Assembly: GCA_047629355.1 (NCBI GenBank)
Contig: JBLHWU010000283.1
Coordinates: 1 to 7,372, forward strand
Length of the DNA stretch: 7,372 nucleotides
Direction: 5' to 3'
From: CAYUNA01 sp047629355
GTDB lineage: Bacteria; Bacteroidota; Bacteroidia; Chitinophagales; Saprospiraceae
Below, in pieces: positions 1 through 5,805 of the stretch. Positions within the stretch are counted from its first letter, which is position 1; the number at the start of each line of letters is the position of its first letter. A program made the position numbers and the translations under genes. The notes under the pieces were generated by a model that saw only the letters and a program-made list of their open reading frames with translations, was not told the origin of the DNA and ran no database searches.

Positions 1-3
1 TGC

Positions 4-50
4 TGTATGGTATATGGTATATGGTGTATGTTGTATGTTGTATGTTGTAA
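4..50. repeat. Degenerate 7-bp tandem repeat (about six and a half units)
   Basis: The left edge is a heptamer array. The units read TGTATGG, TATATGG, TATATGG, TGTATGT, TGTATGT, TGTATGT and a partial TGTAA. The period is constant, and the variants fall into an upstream GG-type block and a downstream GT-type block. Such short arrays are prone to slippage. No gene or promoter can be tied to it. The 64-codon open frame running through it on the plus strand has no homology I recognise and is not called. Confidence 0.8.
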
Positions 51-120
51 AATTATTGTTGATATTTTGAAAGAGAAACTTGACCTAAATGGCTCTACGA
101 TGAAAAGTGTGGGTCAATAT

Positions 121-259
121 GAGAAGGGAGAAAATCATAAGATTTTCGAGCTTCAAAAAAACAGTACGCATTGCCTACGGCAATGCAGGAGGGGTTCTTG
201 AGGGAGAAAAATGGTTTTGCAAAAACCGTTTTTCTCCCTCAAACTCCCTTTGTTAAAAC
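121..259 (+). repeat. Structured repeat element, copy A (three hairpins)
   Basis: This block of about 139 bp recurs in the same orientation at 3382-3520. By eye roughly three-quarters of bases match, with the outer parts best conserved, including the shared tail CTCAAACTCCCTTTG. It holds three stem-loops in order. H1 is 130-147, a 7-bp stem with an ATAA loop. H2 is 168-186, an 8-bp stem GCATTGCC with a TAC loop. H3 is 198-242, a 21-bp stem including one G-T pair, with a 3-base loop. H2 and H3 differ from copy B by paired changes that keep the stems intact. The element lies about 190 bp beyond the stop of the KilA-N gene. I do not recognise the family. It could be a REP/MITE-like mobile repeat, a processed RNA 3' end or a small RNA. 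Confidence 0.8.
198..242. terminator. Long hairpin H3 of copy A, possible bidirectional terminator
   Basis: Bases 198-211 pair perfectly with 229-242. A T-G pair (212/228) and six more pairs (213-218 with 222-227) leave a 3-base loop. The outer stem is TTGAGGGAGAAAAA on one side with its complement on the other, so either strand would give a hairpin with an A/U-rich inner stem. It is the first strong hairpin downstream of the minus-strand KilA-N gene and could end that transcript. There is no separate T-run after the stem, so the terminator role is inferred. Confidence 0.4.
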
Positions 260-450
260 TTACACACAGTTTTCACCGTAGTGCCACATAAATAATGTCT
301 ATGGGATACAATTGTTTTTCAAAACCGTTGAGGGTTTCAAAATGATTGCAAAGATGAGATAAAAGGAGGGAAGTTTGTCAAACTTGAAAGTATTTTAAGG
401 AATATTTTACACTAATAATATTCTACTCAATACGATGTCTATCTTTCGAG
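260..450. other. Non-coding spacer between repeat copy A and the KilA-N stop
   Basis: With 1-259 this makes a 450-bp stretch in which I see no credible gene. This part holds a short perfect inverted repeat, AAGTTTG-T-CAAACTT (371-385), with a loop too tight to be a stable RNA hairpin as drawn. No promoter, RNA gene or Rho-independent terminator stands out. Confidence 0.5.
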
Positions 451-1350
451 TCAGTTTTTAGTACGGTCTAAGTTCTTCATTTTTTCATCATGCAAATGCT
501 GCATTTTTTGAATACTTTTTGCTTTTTTCAAAATAGAATATTGAAAATCATAAGTTTGTTGCAACAATTCTCGCCTATCTTCAATACTACAATCCCACTG
601 CAAAAGCATAGAGTCAATAACCTCCAAATTATTCATCATCACCAAATCAACGATAGGCGCATAATCACGCCAATTTCGGTCAGTTGGCTTATCTGCATTT
701 TGTCGCCGCCATTCTGCTGCTGTCATTCCAAACACGATTTCATTAATCATATCCACCTCTTTTGCTATCGGCAATCGACTTTTGTAAGGTTGAGGATGTG
801 TCAACAACCGTTCATCCATTTGCGTAATAATCGAAGCAACCAATAGCGCATGATTACCTGCGGTCAAATGGCGTTTGTTGCGAAAGGGGTCACCCAATTG
901 CAGATATTCATCCTTTTTAAGTCTTTCAAATTCTTCAATTACATAAAGGTAAAATCTGGCATTAACCCAACTGGCAAAATGAAAAGCAATATTTTTATGT
1001 GCAAAAGTTCCTCCAAAACGTCCACGTACCACAAGTAATCCTTTGGCATTGGTATATTCTATCCATTTAGATGCAGATGTCTTTTTCCCAGCTACCATTT
1101 CAGCTGCAAAATTTACATAGCCTTTAAACACGGTGGATTCACTGTGTTTGAAATCAGGGTTATTTTTTTCTTCCCATGCCAATAGAAACTCAATAGTTCG
1201 ATTAGTGTTAATCCATCCTTGCAGGGGTAATTCAGGTCGTTCACTATCTTTATAACGAGCTATATCTGTTAAATTGATATATTCCTCCCCTTCTATCATA
1301 TGATACGATATGTCAATCCCTTGAACTGCGGTCTTTTTGGTTTTTCCCAT
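451..1350 (-). CDS. KilA-N domain protein, probable DNA-binding regulator
   Basis: A 299-residue protein with a clear N-terminal KilA-N domain at about residues 12-148. Family features seen are YINLTDIARYKD (24-35), GWINTNRTIEFLLAWE (45-60), NPDF (64-67), KWIEYTNAKGLL (95-106), RGRFGGTFAHKNIAFHFASW (109-128) and LYVIEEFERLK (135-145). The C-terminal part has the stretch FGMTAAEWRRQNADK (207-221) with NWRDYAPIVDLVMMNN (226-241), which accompanies KilA-N in many bacterial proteins, then a charged, coil-like tail. KilA-N domains are known from phages, large DNA viruses and plasmids and are thought to bind DNA; the exact role here is unknown. The ATG at 1350 follows an A-rich leader without a Shine-Dalgarno site. 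A perfect palindrome lies 77 bp upstream, and a near copy sits inside codons 68-75, so autoregulation is possible. The protein has no catalytic motif I can see. Confidence 0.9.
   Translation of the reverse strand: MGKTKKTAVQGIDISYHMIEGEEYINLTDIARYKDSERPELPLQGWINTNRTIEFLLAWEEKNNPDFKHSESTVFKGYVNFAAEMVAGKKTSASKWIEYTNAKGLLVVRGRFGGTFAHKNIAFHFASWVNARFYLYVIEEFERLKKDEYLQLGDPFRNKRHLTAGNHALLVASIITQMDERLLTHPQPYKSRLPIAKEVDMINEIVFGMTAAEWRRQNADKPTDRNWRDYAPIVDLVMMNNLEVIDSMLLQWDCSIEDRRELLQQTYDFQYSILKKAKSIQKMQHLHDEKMKNLDRTKN
1124..1149. repeat. Intragenic near-copy of the 28-bp palindrome
   Basis: Within the KilA-N gene, 1124-1149 matches 1427-1452 at 24 of 26 positions. The differences are at 1136 (G for A) and 1143 (T for C), each breaking one pair of the palindrome. 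On the coding strand the core encodes residues 68-75, KHSESTVF, inside the KilA-N domain. Centre-to-centre distance to the perfect copy is 303 bp. It may be a second operator, a remnant of a mobile palindrome, or the source from which the intergenic copy arose. Confidence 0.75.
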
Positions 1351-1426
1351 ATTTATTTATTTCATTTTAAGATGAACTAAATGCCCCGACTTGAAATTGC
1401 AAAAACAGCATTTTTTACGAATAATT

Positions 1427-1454
1427 TTAAACACGGTGAATTCACCGTGTTTAA
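1427..1454. promoter_or_regulatory. Perfect 28-bp palindrome, candidate operator of the KilA-N gene
   Basis: The left half TTAAACACGGTGAA is followed directly by its exact reverse complement, centred between 1440 and 1441 on a GAATTC. It sits between the end of the outer-membrane barrel gene (36 bp away) and the KilA-N start (77 bp away). Both genes run on the minus strand, so it is just upstream of the KilA-N gene. There is no loop or T-run, so it suits a dimeric protein site better than a terminator. I found no convincing TAnnTTTG promoter beside it. A dispersed palindromic repeat is the alternative. Confidence 0.6.
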
Positions 1455-1489
1455 GAATGCTCTAAAAAGAAAGCCATTTGTCCACCATT

Positions 1490-3310
1490 TTAAAAATCCA
1501 ACCGATTCCTTCCAATATTCATCCGAACACCCGCACCAAAATAAGCATCCGTATCATCTCGACTATCCAAATCACTATCTTTTACTCGCTGAAAATACTC
1601 CAATTCGAAATACAAGTTGTGCCAAATTTGATAACTCACATCCAAGCCCAGAATCGTAATATCTGCACCTATCCCCTGCCCTGTTTCATTGTCATTAATG
1701 TTTTCAACAAAAGAAGTGCCCGTTCGTCGTAAAATATTGCTGCCCCAATGCGTTGCATCATTGTCTTCGTCTTCTCCATAATTTGCTCGAATAACTCGAC
1801 CTTCAAATACCAGTTTTTTCGTCGGCTGATAGCGGGCTTTTAGAATTAGTTCCTTAAAATTTCCACCCAATGGATGCGCCAAAGCCTGATTGCTATGCGA
1901 ATAACTTGCCCCGATGCTGTCGCGGTGCGTATAGGTATAAGGTCGAACAGTATTGATTTCTGCTTGTAAATCAAGGTGGTCAAGACCGAAAGCATCAATG
2001 TATTTTGCGCCAGCTTGAATACCAAATTTATTCGCCCACCAACCAAATCCTTGTCCAAATTTAAATTCATCTAAAACGACCTGTCCGTACAATTGAAAAC
2101 GTTTCCACATCGTCCAGCTAAAGTTCGCGCCAACGATTACATTATCAGGGCTTCCAATCAATTGTTCCACACTTCGATACAAAATCACAGGATTCAAATA
2201 TTGCAGCTCAAACGACTCGTTTTCATCTCGATTAAAAACAGTGGCTTCATAAAAACCAAAGGTTGCGCCTTTCCACAATTTTATGGATAAATAGTGCGCT
2301 GCCATGTATTTTTTGGGCACTCGAAAGTCACCAAAATCACTATTTGGGGAAGCTGCGTTGAATTCCGCGAAGATATTCTGATAATGAAATTTCCAAATTT
2401 TCCAATTCAATTTTAAATGCAAATAATTGGTTCCAAAATCGGATAATAACAGTGACCGGTGACCATTTCCAATAAAATTATTGCCATGACCAAACTGTAC
2501 TCCAATATGTTTGCTGACATTAAAACCAACCATCGCCGTCCCATAATTATAATCAATTCCATTATCAAAATCAAAAATCTTAGATTTATATGTTTTCAGC
2601 AAACCCGCTGTTGGATGCGTATCAAATTGATTGCGAAATCTATTCACATAATTGGCAAAACGTCCTTGTACTTCAACGATATTGGTATAAATAAATACTC
2701 GGTCATCAATCCCTGCACGAATTTCCAAGCCTCTTTTATTTAAAAATAACAAACCATCATCAGCATCACCTAATTGCGAATTCAAACGAAAATCTAACAT
2801 CGGATTGACTCGAAAATAAAACGAGGATTTATTCAATTCAAATAAATTGGCAGGCGTTTTATACAAATGTTTCAACAACGGCTTTTGTGTTTCAGTATAA
2901 CGATTGTCTTTTTCACAAGCCTCCATTTGGGTATTTCTTGTATAATAAGTCGTTCCTGTACTATCTTGAAATGCTTCAGCATAAACGGGTTCTTTTTTAC
3001 CCACAATTATAGTTGGCTGGTCAGCACAGAGTAGCCACTCGTTGTTATCTTTAAAAATGTAATATAAATCCGTGCGGTCTCTACTCGAAATCGCAACCTG
3101 TCCTGTGTCAATTTGCATCGCATAGCGCACCACATCTCCCCGCAAATAGGGTCGTAAGGCGGTATGTAAATCAGGCTCAACGCCCGTCTTTATTGACAAT
3201 CTATCAATAATATGGTAACCATCATTGCCTTGTGGCAAAATAGTTCCTTGTGCTTGTAAAAGTATATTTATGGAAATAAAAAACAGAAAAGTGGTAAGCC
3301 ATTTATTCAT
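1490..3310 (-). CDS. Outer-membrane beta-barrel protein of the Wzi/RemB type
   Basis: A 606-residue protein with a signal peptide (hydrophobic residues 4-19, likely cleaved near QAQG at 19-22) and a terminal phenylalanine, as is usual for barrels inserted into the outer membrane. From about residue 163 onward the sequence alternates polar and hydrophobic residues in barrel style and is rich in aromatics. Family-like motifs are GHGNNFIGNGHRSLLLSD (274-291), ELQYLNPVILYRSVEQ (368-383), VLDEFKFGQG (412-421), RPYTYTHRD (456-464) and HSNQALAHPLGGNFKE (472-487). These resemble capsule-assembly Wzi proteins and the Flavobacterium gliding protein RemB. Wzi anchors capsular polysaccharide at the cell surface, and RemB contributes to gliding; which applies here is unknown. 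The N-terminal part (RPYLRGDV, 53-60) also fits this group. The gene stands alone, between structured repeat copy B upstream and the 28-bp palindrome downstream, and looks like plasmid cargo of chromosomal origin. Confidence 0.8.
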   Translation of the reverse strand: MNKWLTTFLFFISINILLQAQGTILPQGNDGYHIIDRLSIKTGVEPDLHTALRPYLRGDVVRYAMQIDTGQVAISSRDRTDLYYIFKDNNEWLLCADQPTIIVGKKEPVYAEAFQDSTGTTYYTRNTQMEACEKDNRYTETQKPLLKHLYKTPANLFELNKSSFYFRVNPMLDFRLNSQLGDADDGLLFLNKRGLEIRAGIDDRVFIYTNIVEVQGRFANYVNRFRNQFDTHPTAGLLKTYKSKIFDFDNGIDYNYGTAMVGFNVSKHIGVQFGHGNNFIGNGHRSLLLSDFGTNYLHLKLNWKIWKFHYQNIFAEFNAASPNSDFGDFRVPKKYMAAHYLSIKLWKGATFGFYEATVFNRDENESFELQYLNPVILYRSVEQLIGSPDNVIVGANFSWTMWKRFQLYGQVVLDEFKFGQGFGWWANKFGIQAGAKYIDAFGLDHLDLQAEINTVRPYTYTHRDSIGASYSHSNQALAHPLGGNFKELILKARYQPTKKLVFEGRVIRANYGEDEDNDATHWGSNILRRTGTSFVENINDNETGQGIGADITILGLDVSYQIWHNLYFELEYFQRVKDSDLDSRDDTDAYFGAGVRMNIGRNRLDF

Positions 3311-3347
3311 AAAAAAGTAGTTTTTGATGATATTTATGGTGCTTTGA

Positions 3348-3377
3348 CAAATCCAGTGAAATAACGCATTACTTGAA
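3348..3377 (-). promoter_or_regulatory. Weak candidate promoter for the outer-membrane barrel gene
   Basis: On the minus strand TGGATTTG (3355-3348) matches the Bacteroidota -7 element TAnnTTTG at all but one defined base. TTC (3377-3375) stands 19 bp upstream in place of the -33 TTG. This would start transcription near 3340, about 30 bases before the ATG at 3310. Both elements are imperfect. Confidence 0.25.
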
Positions 3378-3381
3378 CTTT

Positions 3382-3520
3382 AAGAAGCGAGAAAATAGTA
3401 AGATTTTCGAGATTTAAAGAACGCATTTCGCGCTGCCTGCGGCAGCGCGGATAAGGTTTTGAGGGACAAAAATAGTTTTTGCAAAACCATTTTTGTCCCT
3501 CAAACTCCCTTTGCTAAAAC
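3382..3520 (+). repeat. Structured repeat element, copy B (three hairpins)
   Basis: Second copy of the element at 121-259, same orientation, about 3.26 kb away. H1 is 3391-3408, a 6-bp stem. H2 is 3429-3449, a 9-bp stem CGCGCTGCC with a TGC loop. H3 is 3458-3504, 16 pairs, one A-C mismatch and five more pairs. Against copy A, H2 swaps an A-T pair for G-C and a T-A pair for C-G. H3 swaps a G-C pair for C-G (206/234 versus 3467/3495) and a T-G pair for T-A (212/228 versus 3473/3489). It lies downstream of rep and upstream of the barrel gene, and its left end overlaps no coding sequence. Nothing else recognisable fills 3311-3671 apart from the rep-end hairpin and a weak promoter. Confidence 0.8.
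3458..3504. terminator. Long hairpin H3 of copy B, possible bidirectional terminator
   Basis: Bases 3458-3473 pair with 3489-3504. After an A-C mismatch, 3475-3479 pair with 3483-3487 around a 3-base loop. It could back up the rep-end hairpin and insulate the barrel gene from rep read-through. The role is inferred from position and stem strength only. Confidence 0.4.
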
Positions 3521-3632
3521 AAAAAAAAACTTGTGTTTCACTAGATTTGTCAAAGAACCATTTTTTTTATAGAAAGCAGCGCAAAATTACAATAACTACT
3601 GGGGTAAAAAAGGATTTTATATCTTCAATTGT

Positions 3633-3671
3633 TAAATGGCTTGATTGTTTTTCTAACAATCAAGCCATTTA
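3633..3671 (-). terminator. Perfect 17-bp hairpin directly after the rep stop codon
   Basis: The arms 3633-3649 and 3655-3671 are exact reverse complements around a 5-base loop. The stem starts at the base next to the rep TAA (3674-3672). On the minus strand the stem is not followed by a T-run, so it is either a terminator of the Rho-independent-like kind without a strong U-tract or a stabilising 3' end of the rep mRNA. Seventeen perfect pairs at a stop codon are very unlikely by chance. Confidence 0.65.
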
Positions 3672-4844
3672 TTATTTCATTTCATTATGCCAAGTTTCAA
3701 ATTCTGATTTCGTCATATCTCTTGCTCGAAGGCGATTGCTCCAAGCGATAGGGCTTTCTTTTTCGTACTTTTTCTTTCGGTCTTGCAAGCTTTCCATGAT
3801 TTTAGCGAAATGGTCACCTTGCTCAAAAATGCGCTTTTCAATAAACCATTTAACCAATGTTCCAGCTTTTGCCTGTCTTGATTCAGCTTTACTTTTATTT
3901 TCAAAAATGCGCATTACTTCTTCAAAATACCAATCTTCAAAGCCCCGAAATTCAGAACTTAAAATACGACTCAACATCTCCATTGCAATTCCATCTCGAA
4001 TACCATAAGCCACCAATTTATCAAAAGCAAACTGCTGCGAACGAGACATCCGTTCCAAACGCATCGGTTCAAATAAATTACCTTCTTCTGTACTTTTTTT
4101 AGTCGTCGTAGAATCTGAAAAGAAAAATTCCAAACCCACTACTTTTCGTCCTTTTCTAACGTCTTGATATTTGACTTCAATACTCGTATGGTCGTTAATT
4201 TCTTTCATCATCACTTCCAAGACCCGTCGTTTAAAATTTCGCCAATCCTTGTATTTATTACCAACGCCAAGTAGTGCTTTTAGCTCCTCAACGCTATACT
4301 GTAATTTGGAAAATTGCTCGTAGCGGCACATCCGATCACGATGCGCTCGGAAGACTTGAAACATGCGAATTGAAAATCCTGAGGTCAAATTCAGCGTTTC
4401 TTGATAGTCTATTTGAGTGTATTCTTTGAGTTCCAGCAAAAAAGGTTTTAATTTTTCAGAAAAGAGAAATTCTAAACAAACCTCGCCCTTTTCATTGTGC
4501 ATCGGCGTGATACTTTGAAACCAATTGACCCGACCTGGCAATCGACGTCCTTCATACTCAATATTGGTTTGAAATTCGATGCGCTTCTCCATTATTCGAT
4601 CACTGAAGCGCTGCATTTCTTCATAGAATGAACCGTTCTTTTTGCTACTATCAAGCAACATCCGTTTGAGTTCGCGGAGGGGCACCATCTGCTCGTGCAA
4701 ATTGAGTTGCTTCACAGGGTCAAGCCTCGAGACCAGATATAAGATAACTTTTTGTTCCTTTGCCGTCAATGAGTACTGCGCATTGAAAACGAAAAAGTTC
4801 TCAATACGGGCAATTTGTTTCGGCTGAATGGATTTTTGACTCAT
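3672..4844 (-). CDS. Plasmid replication initiator, Rep_3 superfamily
   Basis: A 390-residue initiator of the Rep_3 (RepB/RepE/pi-like) type. These proteins carry two winged-helix domains that bind origin iterons as monomers and their own promoter as dimers. The first domain spans about 20-165: FVFNAQYSLTAKEQKVILYL (18-37), SLTAKEQK being the usual start of the fold, and SGFSIRMFQVFRAHRDR (155-171) at its end. The second spans about 172-245, with YSVEELKALLGV (183-194), the family's LRxxLGI-like segment, and YKDWRNFKRRVLEVMMKEIN (198-217). A C-terminal part (250-390) is charged and helical and is not recognised. Length is typical or slightly long. The ATG at 4844 fits a promoter ending about 13 bases upstream. 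The iteron field lies immediately upstream, which supports the function. Confidence 0.92.
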   Translation of the reverse strand: MSQKSIQPKQIARIENFFVFNAQYSLTAKEQKVILYLVSRLDPVKQLNLHEQMVPLRELKRMLLDSSKKNGSFYEEMQRFSDRIMEKRIEFQTNIEYEGRRLPGRVNWFQSITPMHNEKGEVCLEFLFSEKLKPFLLELKEYTQIDYQETLNLTSGFSIRMFQVFRAHRDRMCRYEQFSKLQYSVEELKALLGVGNKYKDWRNFKRRVLEVMMKEINDHTSIEVKYQDVRKGRKVVGLEFFFSDSTTTKKSTEEGNLFEPMRLERMSRSQQFAFDKLVAYGIRDGIAMEMLSRILSSEFRGFEDWYFEEVMRIFENKSKAESRQAKAGTLVKWFIEKRIFEQGDHFAKIMESLQDRKKKYEKESPIAWSNRLRARDMTKSEFETWHNEMK

Positions 4845-4863
4845 TAGTACGTTAATTTGATAA

Positions 4864-4894
4864 CAAACCTAAACCGAATCATGTACCAAACCAA
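4864..4894 (-). promoter_or_regulatory. rep promoter of the Bacteroidota type
   Basis: On the minus strand TTG (4894-4892) is followed after exactly 20 bases by TAGGTTTG (4871-4864), a full match to TAnnTTTG at the spacing typical for the Bacteroidota housekeeping sigma factor. Transcription should begin near 4857, giving a leader of roughly 13 bases. A degenerate iteron (ATGTACC, 4881-4887) sits between the two elements, so Rep binding there could block RNA polymerase and limit copy number. Confidence 0.75.
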
Positions 4895-4934
4895 ACGTTT
4901 TTTGACACAATATTCTTTTTTTTTCAAAATAGTA

Positions 4935-5622
4935 CCATTTATGTACACATAAAGCCTAAAATAGCCCCATTAGCGTACACAACACCCCATTCATGTACAC
5001 AATTTAAGCATCAGAAAAATTAAATTTTTAGATTATTGAGAAGCATTTATTTAAAAAAAGCGCTTTTTATTCAAAAAAATTGAATTAAGCCTCGCTCAAT
5101 CCTTGTTCAAAAAATAATTCCCACTTGTGTACACGATAAATTTCTAAGAATCGGCTACTTGTTTGTTTCATTGAGTACATGAATGGGGAAATCGCCCCAT
5201 TGTTGAACACTATCTACCATTGACGTACACAATAAATTAATATAAATGGATTTTACGACGCAAACATATTGTTTTATACAAAGTGGAGCCATTTTTTGCA
5301 CCATTAACGTACACGATAGAACAATTTTTTCAATAAAACCAAGGATATTTTAGAGGATTGTGAAGGATTTTAGAAAAGGTTTACGTTATAATATAGGAAT
5401 CTAATTGGATAAAAAGGCTAAAACAATACCATTCTAGTACACAATAGCGCTAAATATAGCCCTTATCTTACCTTTTGTGAACACGAAACCCCATTTCTGT
5501 ACACAATTGGGGTCATTCCTGTACACGATATGCAAAAAAGACTCCCCATTAAAGTACACAAAGGACTGCTTTACCTTACCATTCAAGTACACAATAGGAC
5601 TATACCATTTAAGTACACGATA
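4935..5622 (+). repeat. Iteron array: fourteen direct copies of CCATTNNNGTACAC
   Basis: Core hexamers start at 4943, 4975, 4995, 5129, 5225, 5309, 5437, 5499, 5521, 5554, 5587 and 5613 (all exact GTACAC), plus GAACAC variants at 5205 and 5479. Almost all have CCATT exactly three variable bases before the core, and most continue A/GATA, so the full unit is about 20 bp. Several gaps are near whole helical turns (20, 20, 20, 22, 32, 33, 33, 42, 84), others are not (26, 76, 128, 134). All fourteen point the same way relative to rep and are the expected binding sites of the Rep protein. Confidence 0.92.
5171..5188 (-). repeat. Inverted iteron inside the array
   Basis: Read on the minus strand this is CCCCATTCATGTACTCAA, the iteron consensus with one change in the core (GTACTC). 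It lies in opposite orientation to its neighbours, with the GAACAC copy at 5205 following it. Confidence 0.65.
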
Positions 5623-5668
5623 GACCGAAAACACCAGTAAAATAAGGAGGTTCAACACTTAACAAACC

Positions 5669-5678
5669 CACACGTGTG
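5669..5678. promoter_or_regulatory. 10-bp palindrome CACACGTGTG beyond the last direct iteron
   Basis: A perfect short palindrome followed by a GTACAA half-core (5683-5688). Its position at the end of the iteron field suggests a protein site, but the length alone is not compelling. Confidence 0.3.
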
Positions 5679-5709
5679 CATAGTACAAATATAAAGACTA
5701 AAGAAGTTA

Positions 5710-5760
5710 AAGACAAAAAGTCTTAAAGAAGGACGTTTTAAATCAATTTTTAAGACCTTC
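5710..5760. other. Overlapping inverted repeats between iterons and the RHH gene
   Basis: GTCTTAAA (5720-5727) is the exact reverse complement of TTTAAGAC (5749-5756). The same GTCTT can instead pair with AAGAC just upstream, and GAAGG (5728-5732) can pair with CCTTC (5756-5760). The minus-strand RHH transcript would run into this segment, so a weak terminator is possible; no T-run follows on the minus strand. Confidence 0.35.
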
Positions 5761-5775
5761 TACTTAAATGTTCCG

Positions 5776-5797
5776 CTATTGTGTACCTAAGTGGGGT
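5776..5797 (-). repeat. Isolated inverted iteron at the end of the RHH gene
   Basis: Read on the minus strand it gives CCCCACTTAGGTACACAATA, with an exact GTACAC core and the CCAYT block in register. It lies about 160 bp beyond the last direct copy, in opposite orientation, and 8 bp from the stop of the RHH gene. It may mark the outer edge of the origin or bring a Rep molecule onto the end of the par operon. Confidence 0.75.
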
Positions 5798-5805
5798 AAA
5801 TCCAC

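Larger units (their letters stand above)
4845..5805. other. Plasmid replication origin (iteron-type oriV)
   Basis: This 961-bp gene-free region combines the rep promoter, about sixteen iterons and AT-rich tracts. The AT-rich tracts are 5001-5118, 5231-5300 and 5315-5430. The first carries a 14-bp palindrome AAAAAGCGCTTTTT (5055-5068). The last carries a short direct repeat (AAGGATATTTTAGAGG at 5341 and AAGGATTTTAGAAAAGG at 5363). These tracts are candidate unwinding elements. I found no convincing DnaA box of the TTATNCACA form. The open frames across it simply translate the iterons and are not genes. Confidence 0.85.

Noticed and set aside
7..201. 64-codon plus-strand open frame at the left edge
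   Set aside because: It translates the heptamer array and then the structured repeat, with no recognisable domain and no ribosome-binding or promoter signal.
490..1038. Two plus-strand open frames (118 and 62 codons)
   Set aside because: They lie fully antisense to the well-supported KilA-N gene and have shadow-type composition.
1381..1732. Two overlapping plus-strand open frames
   Set aside because: They mostly run antisense to the end of the barrel gene; their start only reads through the palindrome.
121..3520. Composite transposon bounded by the two structured repeats
   Set aside because: The repeats hold no transposase gene, no IS-like terminal inverted repeats and no visible target duplications.
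3493..4102. Plus-strand open frames of 171 and 81 codons
   Set aside because: They are antisense to the Rep_3 gene, and the first runs through the rep-end hairpin; no domain is recognisable.
4935..5622. CRISPR array
   Set aside because: Repeats are short (14-20 bp), spacing is irregular from 20 to 134 bp, there are no uniform spacers and no cas genes; it fits iterons.
5434..5658. 74-codon minus-strand open frame in the origin
   Set aside because: Its peptide repeats the pattern IVYLNG, FVYFNG, IVYRN, the reverse translation of the iterons, so it is a by-product of the repeats.
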